Shown: positions 41,380 to 50,336, counted from the stretch's first letter. The stretch: DNA of 64,000 nucleotides from Saccharibacillus sacchari DSM 19268 (GCF_000585395.1 NZ_KK073875.1:1206407-1270406), one strand, 5' to 3'. Translations and numbers: made by a program. Notes: generated by a model not told the origin, from the sequence alone.

Positions 41380-43374
41380 CTATAATGCATTAACGTCCAA
41401 TTCAGCTTGGGCCAGCGCGCGTGCCGTTCCTCCCGCTTCTTTGAGAGCAGCCTCTTGCCGGGAACGGATTCCTGCCGAGAGACGTGTCAGCTCCGAAGCT
41501 CCGAGACTGAGCCTGCGCTCCAAGTCGCGCGTACGAGCTTCGACTGTCCGTTCGAGCGCGAGTATTTCGGCTTGGGGAATTTGACCGACTGTCGGATCGA
41601 ATACGAATCGACGTTCGATTCGATCACGCCAGGCGAGCAGCATCCGGGTATTTGCCGGACCGAAGCCCGGAACGCGTGCCAGACGGTGCGTCTCGACCTC
41701 AAGCGCCGTCTCGATGCCGAACAAGGCGAGAGAAGCTTTGCGGCCCGGTCCGATTCCGTCGAGCTGAGCTTGTTCGATCCGGTGACGGCGCAAATGGATC
41801 TGCATCTGGCCGCTGCGCTGCTTGGCTTCGAGACGACGCAGTTCCGTCGCCTTGAAGACTTCCAAATCCATATACTCGCGCTTTGCCTGTTCCAACTCTC
41901 GCAACTTGCCCGCGAATGGCGCGAGGCGGCTGGCTTCCGCGTAGCGGAGGGATAATTCGTTCCAGCGCTCGCGCAGCCGATCGCGCTCTTCGCTGCGCGC
42001 GGAACGCAGCGAACGGCGACCGACGCCGGCAATCAACAAAAGCAAATTGACGCCGACCAATCCGCCGGCCGTGATCATCCAAAAGCCCGGCAGGAAAATC
42101 CATACCCCTGCCGCCGATAACAAAGACACTAACGAGAACGCGCCGCGCCATTTGCGCCTTCTCAGATAAGCAGCGACCGGAGCCGAAGGTTCTGCCGCGA
42201 GCGTTGAAGGTTCGGGCAACGTACGTGCCGGAGCCGGAGTCGGCACACGTTGGATTTGTGCCCAAATCTGATGCAGTTGGAACCCGGCGGCCGAATCAGC
42301 GGCAGTCCCTGAACCCGTTCCACCCATGGTTCCAGCCTGCGAAGCCATACGTTGCGAGGAGTCCGCCGGTCGGAATAAGAGTCCTCCGGTAGCGGCTTCC
42401 ATCGCGCACCACGGGCAACCTTTCGCCTGCGAAGGATATTGATGGGCGGAATTGCGGGAACAAGGCATCAAAACGCCGCCCATGTCTTGCAGAGCAGCGA
42501 TCCATTCTTGCGCGTCAGGCCTGCGCGTCATGGACTCCTGCGCAAAAGCACGCTCGAACAATGCCTGTACGGCAGGCGGAAGAACTTGCAGCGGCAGTGC
42601 TCCGGGGGGCGGCTGCATTTGTCTTGCGGACGCAGAAGAACCATAAGCAAAACGGAATTCGCGAATGGCTCGTTCAATCGGCATATCGCCTGTTCCCGAA
42701 TATTTGCCGGCAAACGGATGGCGCCCCATGAACAACAGCATGAAAATAAATACGGCCAGTCCGAAGTTATCGTGATTGCGGCTGCGCACGACGCCTCGGA
42801 AAGACGTTACGCCCTGAAGCTCCGGCGGCATATACATCGGAATTCCCACGTCGCAGCCGAATCTCGTGCCTCCGGACTGCACCTGAAAGCTATCGCAATC
42901 CAGCATCAGAATCGTAGCCTGGTCGGTCACGTAAAAGTTGCTGTGATTGATATCCCCCACCACATGCCCCGCTTCGTGCACGGCGGCAAAGGCACGCGCC
43001 AAGTTGGCCGCGGTATGTACCAAAAACGAATAGCCTGCCTGCGGAAATTCCGCCAATCTTGTTTTAGGCCCATACAGCTTGTGAATCTCCTGTCCGCTTA
43101 GGCACGGCATCAAAAACCCCACCACTCGCCTACCGGCATCGCGCATCACGTCAACCGGCCAAACCGTAAAGCGAAGCAAGCGCTCCGTCTTCAGTCGAAC
43201 CATCGCTTCGATCTTATCCTGCTTTTCTTTGGACAGCGGCTTATGATACAACTTGGCAACGAGATCGGAACGACCTTCGATCTCGAATACCGAACCTTCG
43301 CCGCCTCGACCCAACTCCCGACCGAAACGAATCTCTACGCCGCTTCCATTTACGATCCGGGCCGCCCGCTTCAT
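41380..43374 (-). CDS. Protein kinase with helix-hairpin-helix domain (TerY-P triad kinase)
   Basis: 664 residues. An atypical kinase domain at 1-310: glycine loop GRGGEGSVFEI, Lys41 in VAKLYHK, catalytic Asp141 in VVGDINHSN, metal Asp161 in LDCDSFQV. Then a possible zinc knuckle (CSRNSAHQYPSQAKGCPWC), two membrane helices (about 415-460), a coiled coil and helix-hairpin-helix repeats (LDGIGPGRKASL, VPGFGPANTRML, about 545-595). This is the kinase-plus-HhH architecture of the TerY-P triad, linked in the literature to DNA-processing stress responses. Start overlaps the phosphatase stop (ATGA). Confidence 0.88.
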   Translation of the reverse strand: MKRAARIVNGSGVEIRFGRELGRGGEGSVFEIEGRSDLVAKLYHKPLSKEKQDKIEAMVRLKTERLLRFTVWPVDVMRDAGRRVVGFLMPCLSGQEIHKLYGPKTRLAEFPQAGYSFLVHTAANLARAFAAVHEAGHVVGDINHSNFYVTDQATILMLDCDSFQVQSGGTRFGCDVGIPMYMPPELQGVTSFRGVVRSRNHDNFGLAVFIFMLLFMGRHPFAGKYSGTGDMPIERAIREFRFAYGSSASARQMQPPPGALPLQVLPPAVQALFERAFAQESMTRRPDAQEWIAALQDMGGVLMPCSRNSAHQYPSQAKGCPWCAMEAATGGLLFRPADSSQRMASQAGTMGGTGSGTAADSAAGFQLHQIWAQIQRVPTPAPARTLPEPSTLAAEPSAPVAAYLRRRKWRGAFSLVSLLSAAGVWIFLPGFWMITAGGLVGVNLLLLIAGVGRRSLRSARSEERDRLRERWNELSLRYAEASRLAPFAGKLRELEQAKREYMDLEVFKATELRRLEAKQRSGQMQIHLRRHRIEQAQLDGIGPGRKASLALFGIETALEVETHRLARVPGFGPANTRMLLAWRDRIERRFVFDPTVGQIPQAEILALERTVEARTRDLERRLSLGASELTRLSAGIRSRQEAALKEAGGTARALAQAELDVNAL

Positions 43375-44159
43375 GATCGTTCGTCCCGAGCGTCGATCCG
43401 GGTTGCCAACACCAAGGTTTTGTCGTCATCCGTGCGCTCGTTTACCCGCCCGGAATCAAGAAACGCTCGAAGCGAGTCGTCATAACGGTCATTCTGCGCC
43501 GTTTCCAGCTTTCTTAGCACCGAAAAGAAGGGACGGAAAAAAGGCTCGTAAGCCGTTTTCGTCTGATAGTGCAGCGCCAAACGCTGAAGACCATCCGTAA
43601 ATACGGCGACTTCCTTGCAGGAACGACCGACATGCACGCTATGCTGCAAAAATTTCTTTGCGCTGCTTTGCGTCGCGAAATACGTCGTATTTTCATATTC
43701 GCCTTGCTGAGGCCAAAATTCCCACATGTAGGCACCCTCCTTCTCCGAGCATACGATTGCGCCGTCTCCGATCTGAACGAACACCGCCGTCTCTCCGCTG
43801 ATGACCGCCGCCAAGAACGTACAGGCAAACTCACGGGAGCGACAGCCCGCCTTCGCCGCTCGGGTCCGTATCGCTCGCTGGAAACGGCCAAGCCAAGCCT
43901 CGCAGAACTCGCGGCTGAGCGCTTCGACGCTTCCTCCGTTTTTCAAGTGGCGCTCGATCGCATCCGCAAACGACGAACAAGCCAGTTCCGACCCTGCATC
44001 CGAACGCGAAGCGCTGCCTGCGCCGTCCGACGCAGCAGCGAGCAGCACTTCCGACCCCTTCGAATCGATAAACGTCCGACAGATCGAAAAGTCTTGGCAA
44101 GGTTTATCCGTCTTCGCATGCGAGGTACCGCGTACGGATGCATTTGCATACCGCCACAT
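43371..44159 (-). CDS. PP2C-type protein phosphatase (TerY-P triad)
   Basis: 262 residues. PP2C metal-binding motifs: KPCQDFS near 20, AAASDGAGS (Asp about 44), FVQIGDGAIV (about 128), VAVFTDG and a C-terminal DDDKTLVL. Divergent from house-keeping PP2C, as in TerY-P loci. Start and stop overlap both neighbours (TGATG with the VWA gene, ATGA with the kinase). Should oppose the kinase. Confidence 0.88.
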   Translation of the reverse strand: MWRYANASVRGTSHAKTDKPCQDFSICRTFIDSKGSEVLLAAASDGAGSASRSDAGSELACSSFADAIERHLKNGGSVEALSREFCEAWLGRFQRAIRTRAAKAGCRSREFACTFLAAVISGETAVFVQIGDGAIVCSEKEGAYMWEFWPQQGEYENTTYFATQSSAKKFLQHSVHVGRSCKEVAVFTDGLQRLALHYQTKTAYEPFFRPFFSVLRKLETAQNDRYDDSLRAFLDSGRVNERTDDDKTLVLATRIDARDERS

Positions 44160-44830
44160 CAGATCAGTGCCCAGCCTTCGGGCGATGCCGGATTCTCCAA
44201 GCGAATCTGATCGCCGGGCGTCGAATGCGAGACCGAATTGAGCGAGTTCGACAACCAGGAGAACAGATCGGCAAACCGCAATCCTTTAAGTTTCAAAGGC
44301 GCGCGCGTCGCAATCTGGTTCAGCACGTTCATATCCGCATTCTCGACGCCGACCGCGAAGAACATAAACGACTTTGACGCTTCGCCTTCGCGAACGAGCG
44401 AAGCCGCGCGCTGCCAGTCGTCGGTCGGCGCGCCGTCGGTAATCAGGAAGATCCACGGACGGTAATAGGAAATTCCGTTTTGCTTGTATACGTTTTTGCG
44501 TTCTTCGAGCATCGAGACCGCTTTTTCGATCGCTGCGCCCATCGGCGTATTGCCGCTGGCAGTCAGCATCGGCGGATAAAAGTCGTCCGGCGTTCCGAAA
44601 TCGGACGTCGCCTGTACGGGTCCAAAGCTGACCACGGCCAATTCCACGCGTTTAACCGACATGCTATCGGTCATCAGCTCTTCTTTAAACGAGGAGAGCC
44701 CGCGGTTCAGCTCATTGATCGGCTGCCCGCTCATCGAATACGAAGTGTCCAGCAATAAAATGCAGGGACATCTCGGCTCGGGATTTTCCGCAAATTCCGC
44801 GGCAAACGGTATCTGGTCGAATTCAAACAT
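44159..44830 (-). CDS. VWA-domain protein (TerY-P)
   Basis: 223 residues. VWA fold with MIDAS motif [11 protein letters not shown] (Asp28, Ser30, Ser32), Thr in SGNTPMG and Asp in [13 protein letters not shown] at 44830 with AAGGGG 9 nt upstream. First of three overlapping genes (VWA, PP2C, kinase-HhH), the TerY-P triad described by comparative genomics. No TerC/TerD proteins are nearby. Confidence 0.9.
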   Translation of the reverse strand: MFEFDQIPFAAEFAENPEPRCPCILLLDTSYSMSGQPINELNRGLSSFKEELMTDSMSVKRVELAVVSFGPVQATSDFGTPDDFYPPMLTASGNTPMGAAIEKAVSMLEERKNVYKQNGISYYRPWIFLITDGAPTDDWQRAASLVREGEASKSFMFFAVGVENADMNVLNQIATRAPLKLKGLRFADLFSWLSNSLNSVSHSTPGDQIRLENPASPEGWALI

Positions 44831-44921
44831 CGAAAGCAGCCCCTTCACTTCTGTAATTGTAGCCTTTTTCACCACTTTACCACGTATCGTCCACTTTGCG
44901 GCAGGTTATCTTGTCGGGAAG

Positions 44922-45629
44922 TTACTTAGGGGGAACTTCTATGCCCAGCGCTTCCGACAACCCTTCCAGCTCCTCCGCCTCTAAATCGCGCCACCGTCCG
45001 ATCGCAAGACCGCCTAATCGGATATTCATGATCCGCTCCCGCCTCAGCTCTAACACCCGATAGCCCAATTCTTTGCACATGCGCCGAATCTGACGATTCA
45101 ATCCTTGCTTAAGCACGATGCCGAAAACCTGCTCCGCGATGCGGTAAGTCCGGCATGGAAGAGTCACCGTATTCATAATCTCCACCCCCGCCGCCATCCG
45201 CTCCAGAAACTCTGCCGTAATCGGCTTATCCACCGCGACCGCGTACTCCTTCTCGTGCCCTTGCTCCGCACGCATCATGCGATTGACGATGCTCCCGTCA
45301 TTGGTAAGCAAAATCAAGCCTTCCGAATCCTTGTCCAGCCGCCCGATCGGAAAAATGCGCACCGGATAATTCACGTAATCCGCAATATTCCCCGTAACGC
45401 CTTTGGCATGCGTGCAAACGATCCCTCTAGGCTTATTGAGCGCCAGATAAACGGGAGCTTCTTTCCGCGGAATAGGTTGTCCGTCAATCTTCACCTCATC
45501 AGAGGCTTCCACTTCCGCCCCGGCTGCGCATGTCTCTCCATTGATGGTGATCCTTCCCGCCGCGATCAATCGATCCGTTTCCCTGCGCGAACAATACCCC
45601 GTCTCGCTGATATACTTGTTGATGCGCAT
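44922..45629 (-). CDS. rluF: 23S rRNA pseudouridine synthase RluF-like
   Basis: 235 residues. N-terminal S4 domain (MRINKYISETGYCSRRETDRLI), catalytic domain with LALNKPRGIVCT, IFPIGRLDKDSEGLILLTNDG (catalytic Asp99), LKQGLNRQIRRMCKELGY and RIMNIRLGGL. Fits the RluF branch, which modifies 23S rRNA near U2604. Start taken at the ATG 45629; an in-frame TTG at 45641 is possible and both sites are weak. Lies 91 bp before the TerY-P genes on the same strand; a TACAAT-like -10 in that gap suggests a separate promoter. Confidence 0.92.
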   Translation of the reverse strand: MRINKYISETGYCSRRETDRLIAAGRITINGETCAAGAEVEASDEVKIDGQPIPRKEAPVYLALNKPRGIVCTHAKGVTGNIADYVNYPVRIFPIGRLDKDSEGLILLTNDGSIVNRMMRAEQGHEKEYAVAVDKPITAEFLERMAAGVEIMNTVTLPCRTYRIAEQVFGIVLKQGLNRQIRRMCKELGYRVLELRRERIMNIRLGGLAIGRWRDLEAEELEGLSEALGIEVPPK

Positions 45630-45704
45630 GCGATTGACCAACTTTCTAATGTTTCTTCTTATTATAGTAATAACCGCCGCTTGCCTTCTTAACTCCTTAT
45701 TCCT

Positions 45705-45738
45705 TAAAAAGCGAAAGCGCCCCTATGAAGGAGCGCTT
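45705..45738 (-). terminator. Hairpin after the Nfu_N-like gene, upstream of rluF
   Basis: Minus-strand AGCGCTCC / GGGGCGCT stem then TTCGCTTTTT. Confidence 0.6.
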
Positions 45739-45779
45739 GTTGTTCGAATGATCCTAATTTGAAAGAGAAGCTTAGGCAC

Positions 45780-45890
45780 TGCGGGAAAAATTCGTTCAAG
45801 ACGCTGTCTCACCCGGAAAGGTCGATTGGAATTTAATAAGGAATCTTTCCGGGTTCAAAGGCGTCTTTCACTGAATTTCTCCCTCCGCTA
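45780..45890 (-). repeat. Family-1 inverted repeat, copy f
   Basis: Minus orientation. GCGGAGGGAGAAATTC arm on the right, CGTCTTTCAC stem, conserved TTCAAAGGCG and CGCTGTCTC (inverse of the loop strands), inner stem CCCGGAAAG / CTTTCCGGG. Confidence 0.85.
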
Positions 45891-45932
45891 GGGCTTCGCT
45901 GCCCTCAATAAATAGGATTTTCGAGAAAAAGT

Positions 45933-46241
45933 TTACTCGTAAACTTGATTAAATGCTTCCTCAACCTGAGGAATGATATCATCCCAACTTGCGTCAGGAA
46001 GCTTACTTACTGTAACAAAATCGCGCATACCGAAAATGTTGTCTACGCCGTCAATCGCAACAAGCGCTGCCGCAAGTGCATGGTCCGTAGCTTCTCCGGC
46101 TTTGACGGATGTGCTTTTCGGACCTTCGAAAAGAACGGAATCCGCTCCGATCCGGACCGAATTAGGATTAGGCGTCTGTTGAATATGAATTTGAACTGCG
46201 ATGATCCTCACCTCTTTCAAAAGTATAATTGCCCATCTCAT
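45933..46241 (-). CDS. Nfu/NifU N-terminal domain protein
   Basis: Up to 102 residues. IHIQQTPNPNSVRIGADSVLFEG and AALVAIDGVDNIFGMRDFVTVSK are the Nfu_N domain, a partner of iron-sulfur scaffold proteins; the C-terminal Cys-bearing Nfu domain is absent. Start unclear: the only upstream ATG (46241) lacks a ribosome site, while AAAGAGGTGAGG lies just before ATC-ATC-GCA (46202), where the family normally begins. A GTG at 46211 is part of that site. The coordinates given are the maximal frame. Confidence 0.7.
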   Translation of the reverse strand: MRWAIILLKEVRIIAVQIHIQQTPNPNSVRIGADSVLFEGPKSTSVKAGEATDHALAAALVAIDGVDNIFGMRDFVTVSKLPDASWDDIIPQVEEAFNQVYE

Positions 46242-46307
46242 ATGGATTGGCTTTATTGTAACATAGGCATGTGGGCCGATGCAGTGATCGTATCCATGAA
46301 ATGTGCA

Positions 46308-46805
46308 TCAAGCTCGATTTTGCAGCTCTTTCCATACCTTTTTATTGCTATACTCGCGCTTCGAACTGATATCTTCGCCGAACCAATCCGGAGGCGCGAA
46401 AGATTCCGCGTCCTCCATCGAATCGAATTCAACCTCGGCTACGGTCAGATTCAATTGATCGTAGCGATCCAGTTCGACTGTCAGACCCTGCCACTCCCCG
46501 GTCGTGCGCGTTTTGGTTAACGGTACAGCGCCCGAAGCCCGGAAAAGCTGCTCGTAAATGCTCTCGGTAATGGAATATTCGATCTCTTCCCGGCTCATTC
46601 CGTTCCCTTGTTTAAAGGTATGCGTATATTCAACTTCGCCCGTGTCTTCGTCCACCAATCGACGGACACGAACCTCCTGCTGTTCATCGAGTGCCAGATA
46701 CGTCTGATCGATCCGATGCTGGGAAAGCCGGTTAAACGCGCCTTGGGCAATCAGTTCTTCCGGCGTGCGGTCCAACAAAAACTTGCGCTCAATTTCCATC
46801 GCCAT
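46308..46805 (-). CDS. CYTH domain (triphosphate tunnel) protein
   Basis: 165 residues. MEIERKFLL carries the ExExK signature of the CYTH fold, and RVRRLV, YTHTFKQG, ELDRY and VAEVEF supply the tunnel's charged strands. Bacterial members are mostly inorganic triphosphatases. AAGGAGG is 8 nt before the ATG at 46805; a longer frame to 46952 has no site. Confidence 0.9.
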   Translation of the reverse strand: MAMEIERKFLLDRTPEELIAQGAFNRLSQHRIDQTYLALDEQQEVRVRRLVDEDTGEVEYTHTFKQGNGMSREEIEYSITESIYEQLFRASGAVPLTKTRTTGEWQGLTVELDRYDQLNLTVAEVEFDSMEDAESFAPPDWFGEDISSKREYSNKKVWKELQNRA

Positions 46806-46993
46806 ATGAATATCCTCCTTCGATCCATCGCTCTCTGTTCCAGTATACCCCGAAAGCTTCAAGAGTCGAAAGCAGCAAGCAGCGAATCCGGAAAAAGCAA
46901 AAAGCGCGCAAAACGAGATGCGCGCGCAAAAGATGATTATGTATTTAGCCATTCAGCAAATATTCGCATAGAAAAAGAGAACCGTCCGTTGCC

Positions 46994-47149
46994 TTAATTA
47001 TTTTTATGGCGCTCGTACTCGTTCAACCATTCGTCCAGCTTCTGCGATTGCACCAGAACCCGTTCATCCAAAAAGCCGAACTCGTCCGCCAACTGATGAA
47101 GAATCAGGCGTTGGCGCTCCATCTCGTTTTGAATATCTTGGCTGTTCAT
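46994..47149 (-). CDS. Spo0E-like aspartyl-phosphate phosphatase
   Basis: 51 residues. Two-helix protein with the signature SQKLDEWLNEY. Family members dephosphorylate Spo0A~P and delay sporulation. GAGGG is 7 nt before the ATG at 47149. Supports a spore-forming host. Confidence 0.85.
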   Translation of the reverse strand: MNSQDIQNEMERQRLILHQLADEFGFLDERVLVQSQKLDEWLNEYERHKNN

Positions 47150-47530
47150 CGCTACGCCCTCCCGATCGAATCCTCTATACCTTAGAATCGGTAAATCAGC
47201 GTCTCTCCGAGAGAGAATTTTTAAAGTTTTATCCAATTTTTCTCTACTGCATCTCTTTATAAATCCGCTGAAGGTGCCGAAGTAATAAAAGGTTCAACAG
47301 AAACAAAAGTTGCAATCGCACTGTATTCCATGATTTCCCGCGTTTTCATTTTAACTTTTATAGATCCGCTCATCATACATGAAGTTGTAGAATTTGGACG
47401 AAATTTGAATCGTTTCGACTCAATTGTAACAAATTCGCACGTTTTTCCTAGTCTTAATTACAAATTTGTCACTTGTGTTTCATTTTTAGGCTGTTATAAT
47501 CATGCGGTGTCGAGAAGTTGCGTGAAGGGT

Positions 47531-47560
47531 TTGACAAATCAGCAGGCAATAAGGTAGAGT
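47531..47560 (+). promoter_or_regulatory. Promoter of the riboswitch-hydrolase unit
   Basis: TTGACA (47531-47536), 18 bp, TAGAGT (47555-47560). Region 47150-47530 between Spo0E and this promoter is AT-rich with no gene seen. Confidence 0.55.
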
Positions 47561-47583
47561 ATCAATAGTTACAAAATCTTAAT

Positions 47584-47704
47584 AAATGCCGAATTTCTTT
47601 TTTGCAAGAAAACGGGGGAACCATTTCGGGTGAATTATTCTTGTTCCAGAGGGAGTATAGGGAAATTCCTACCACCGAACCCTTAGCTAACTCCGTAGGC
47701 ATCA
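47584..47704 (+). ncRNA. ydaO-yuaA leader (c-di-AMP riboswitch)
   Basis: Matches the motif in order: ATGCC of P1 (47586), CGGGGGAACC, GGGTGAATT, AGGGAGTATAGGG, then CCGAACCCTTAGCTAACTCC, GTAGGCAT closing P1 (47698-47702). Known c-di-AMP sensor, typically repressing cell-wall hydrolases. No terminator follows; the ribosome site CAGGGGG begins about 2 nt after P1, so control may be at translation. Confidence 0.88.
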
Positions 47705-47717
47705 GGGGGAAAAATTT

Positions 47718-48188
47718 TTGAAGAAGCTTGTTATTTCCGTATTGGGTGCAGCAATCGTATTTACATCTGGGGCAGCAAGTACATACGCCGCCAGCTCCAC
47801 TCCGATCAATTCCGCAGTCAGTCAAGTATCGGGAACGCCTTATAAATATGGCGGTACAACCACAGCAGGTTTCGATTGTTCCGGATTTACCCGGTACATC
47901 TTCGACAAATTCGGTGTGACCCTCGCCCGCACGGCGGCAAGCCAAGCACAGCAAGGCACAACGGTATCCAAATCCAATCTTCGTGTCGGCGATCTTGTTT
48001 TCTTCAATACAACGGGACGCGGCATTTCCCATGTGGGATTTTATGTAGGTAACGGCAAATTCGCAAATTCGTCCAGCAGCAAAGGCGTCAGCATTGCAAG
48101 CCTGTCCAACTCGTATTGGGCCAACCGTTATGTCACTGCCAAGCGCGTCACCAGCGAATGGACGTACGGACAAATGACGGACAGCTAA
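47718..48188 (+). CDS. Secreted NlpC/P60 endopeptidase
   Basis: 156 residues. Signal peptide 1-25 (TYAAS cut), then one NlpC/P60 domain: GTPYKYGG, catalytic Cys54 in FDCSGFTRYIF, His105 in ISHVGFYVGN, and KFANSSSSKGV. Cleaves peptidoglycan stem peptides. TTG start with AGGGGG 8 nt upstream. Expression should fall when c-di-AMP is high. Confidence 0.93.
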   Translation: MKKLVISVLGAAIVFTSGAASTYAASSTPINSAVSQVSGTPYKYGGTTTAGFDCSGFTRYIFDKFGVTLARTAASQAQQGTTVSKSNLRVGDLVFFNTTGRGISHVGFYVGNGKFANSSSSKGVSIASLSNSYWANRYVTAKRVTSEWTYGQMTDS

Positions 48189-48218
48189 CTTCAACGAAAA
48201 TTTTAACCTTTCCATTTA

Positions 48219-48258
48219 CCCGTTCCTTTCGGCGCATGAGCCGGGGAACGGGTTTTAT
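48219..48258 (+). terminator. Terminator of the NlpC/P60 gene
   Basis: ACCCGTTCC / GGAACGGGT stem, then TTTTATC. Confidence 0.8.
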
Positions 48259-48399
48259 CGTTTCCGGGAACCTTTTGTTATCTATAAGACGCGCGGGTTT
48301 CGGATTTAGTTGCATGTTTACGAAATTTTTTTAATTATTTTTCGGCGCGCAAAATCTGATATAGTAAACCTAACTTTTCCAAACGGGGTGAATCGGAGA

Positions 48400-48429
48400 A
48401 TGTTCTGCCGCATCGTTCGAAGTAACTGA
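48400..48429 (+). CDS. Putative 9-residue leader peptide MFCRIVRSN
   Basis: ATG-TTC-TGC-CGC-ATC-GTT-CGA-AGT-AAC then TGA. GGGGTGAATCGGAG lies immediately upstream as a ribosome site, and a TATAGT -10-like box lies 35 bp before. The stop codon is inside the 5' arm of the stem described next. Too short for frame finders. Could be chance. Confidence 0.4.
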   Translation: MFCRIVRSN

Positions 48430-48520
48430 ATTTCGGGCCGGATCAAAACGCGTACCGGCTATCAAGGGGGTAGTGGGCCTTTCGGGCCGCTCTGCCTGGT
48501 ACCTTGTCTCGGATTCAGTT
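48424..48520 (+). promoter_or_regulatory. Structured leader of the ABC exporter
   Basis: Closing stem AACTGAAT (48424-48431) / ATTCAGTT (48513-48520), enclosing GCCGG / CCGGC and AGTGG-CC / GGCCGCT hairpins. No known riboswitch class recognised. Together with the leader peptide it suggests ribosome-mediated control. Confidence 0.5.
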
Positions 48521-48609
48521 CTTTGTTCGACGTTCGACAGTCATTCTCTTTTTGCTGCGCCTTTTTTCGGTTCGCGGCGTCCCATCCTGTTTCGAAAGGC
48601 GGCTTTGCC

Positions 48610-50325
48610 ATGTTAAAATCTTCGGTTTTCGCATTCAAAAAACTAATTCTTCTATATATACTTCTCGGATTCGCTTTGCAGTTCTTCAGTGCTTACGGTG
48701 TCCAGGCCTTTCAACGCTTGTTGGATTCCGTCTCCGCGTCGGCGGGGCTTGGCGAGCTTCGCGGACTGCTGGTCCTGTACGGTGCCCTGCTGGCGGCGTG
48801 CGCAATCCTCAACTATGCGTTGGAATATCCGGAGACGGCTCTTCCCAAAGGCATCGCCGAACGGCTCAAACTGCTGGCGCTCGGCCGCATTTCCCGCATG
48901 GATTACCGTGCTTACGGCAATCTCGGAACCGGTGAGCTGATCCAGACCATCGACAACGGCGCGCTCGCCGGATCAGGCATCGTGCATGGGTTCTACCTGC
49001 GCATTTTCTCCGAGCTTTTGCCGACTTTGCTGTTCAGCCTGCTCTTCATCGGCCTGTATAGCCCTCAGCTAATGTGGGTGATCGCGGGCGGCTACGCGGT
49101 AGTTTTCTTTTTGACGCGTATCCTGCTCCGCTTTCTCTATTCCATCAAAGAATCGCTGTTAATCAGTCAAGAAAAGTCGTCCCGTTATTCGGTACGCGGC
49201 TTTATGGAGTTGGTCGTATTCCGACTGAACCGTCGGTACGAACGAGAGATCCTGAAGCTGACCGGGACCGCGGAAGACATCGTGCGCAAAAATGTACAGA
49301 TCCGCATGATCCATGAATCTTTTTTTGCCCTGTTCGAGTTGTTGGTCATTGTAGTCAAGATTGCGGTATTGGCGATTGGAATCACTGACATCGCTGCGGG
49401 ACGTTCCACTATCGGGATTACGCTGGCGCTCCTGCTGCTGATCGACAAGGTGTATTCGCCCATCGCCATCTTCAACGTGATCTACGTCGACTATAAGCTG
49501 GATCGGCTCGCCTACGACCGTTTCGAGCGTCATATGGATGCGCCTTCGGACTCCAATCTGGAGCAAGGGGTCGACGTTGCGCGGATCAAAGGCGAGATCG
49601 TTTTTGAAAAGGTTTCTTTCGGCTATGGAGGCGATCAGCCTAACCTTTTGCGCGACGTCTCCTTCTCGCTGCCCGCGGGTTCGTCGACCGCTATCGTGGG
49701 ACTCAGCGGCAGCGGGAAATCGACTTTGGTCAAACTGCTGCTGGGCCTGCTCAAAAAGAATTCCGGAAGATTGACGATCGATGGGACGGACATCGACGAA
49801 GTGAAGCTGGACAGCCTATATGCGCATCTCTCCTACATTTCGCAGGATGCTCCTGTGTTCGACGATACGCTGCGGGGGAATCTGGCGTTCGACGAGGCGA
49901 TTGGAGACGCGCAGCTGTACGAGGTGCTGGACGACGCGCTGCTGGGCGAGAAAGTCCGCAGTTTGCCCGAAGGACTGGACACGCAGGTCGGCGAACGAGG
50001 CATGAAGCTGTCGGGCGGGGAAAAGCAGCGACTGGCTTTTGCCCGCGTGTTGGCGCAGAGTCGCGACATGATCGTGCTGGACGAGCCTGTCTCCGCACTG
50101 GACAACATCAGCGAGCGGCGGATCATGGAGACGGTATTGGATCGTTTTCGGGGGCGGACGCTGCTTGTCGTTGCCCATCGGCTGCACGCGATTCGGCAGG
50201 TGGATCGGATTCTGCTAATGCGCGGGGGCGAGCTGGTGGACCAAGGAGGATTTGAAGAGCTGCTGGGGCGGAGCGTTTATTTTCGGGAGTTGTGGAGTAA
50301 GGACGGGGAAAGTCCTATTCGTTAG
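48610..50325 (+). CDS. ABC transporter, fused membrane and ATPase domains
   Basis: 571 residues. Six membrane helices in about 1-300, then ATPase with Walker A GLSGSGKST, Q-loop ISQDAP, signature LSGGEKQR, Walker B MIVLDEP and switch His in VVAHR. Exporter half-transporter, probably a homodimer; cargo unknown (lipid, peptide or drug). ATG at 48610 with GGCGG 8 nt upstream; the frame extends to 48523 without a site. Preceded by a structured leader with a possible leader peptide, as known for the Bacillus subtilis bmrCD multidrug exporter. Confidence 0.9.
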   Translation: MLKSSVFAFKKLILLYILLGFALQFFSAYGVQAFQRLLDSVSASAGLGELRGLLVLYGALLAACAILNYALEYPETALPKGIAERLKLLALGRISRMDYRAYGNLGTGELIQTIDNGALAGSGIVHGFYLRIFSELLPTLLFSLLFIGLYSPQLMWVIAGGYAVVFFLTRILLRFLYSIKESLLISQEKSSRYSVRGFMELVVFRLNRRYEREILKLTGTAEDIVRKNVQIRMIHESFFALFELLVIVVKIAVLAIGITDIAAGRSTIGITLALLLLIDKVYSPIAIFNVIYVDYKLDRLAYDRFERHMDAPSDSNLEQGVDVARIKGEIVFEKVSFGYGGDQPNLLRDVSFSLPAGSSTAIVGLSGSGKSTLVKLLLGLLKKNSGRLTIDGTDIDEVKLDSLYAHLSYISQDAPVFDDTLRGNLAFDEAIGDAQLYEVLDDALLGEKVRSLPEGLDTQVGERGMKLSGGEKQRLAFARVLAQSRDMIVLDEPVSALDNISERRIMETVLDRFRGRTLLVVAHRLHAIRQVDRILLMRGGELVDQGGFEELLGRSVYFRELWSKDGESPIR

Positions 50326-50336
50326 GGAAGCTTGAG

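Noticed and set aside
44159-44830. Tellurite-resistance operon
   Set aside because: The VWA/PP2C/kinase triad is related by name only; no TerC, TerD or TerZ genes are present.
48424-48520. T-box or known riboswitch upstream of the ABC exporter
   Set aside because: TGGTACC is present, but the T-box consensus and specifier loop are not, and no other riboswitch consensus fits.
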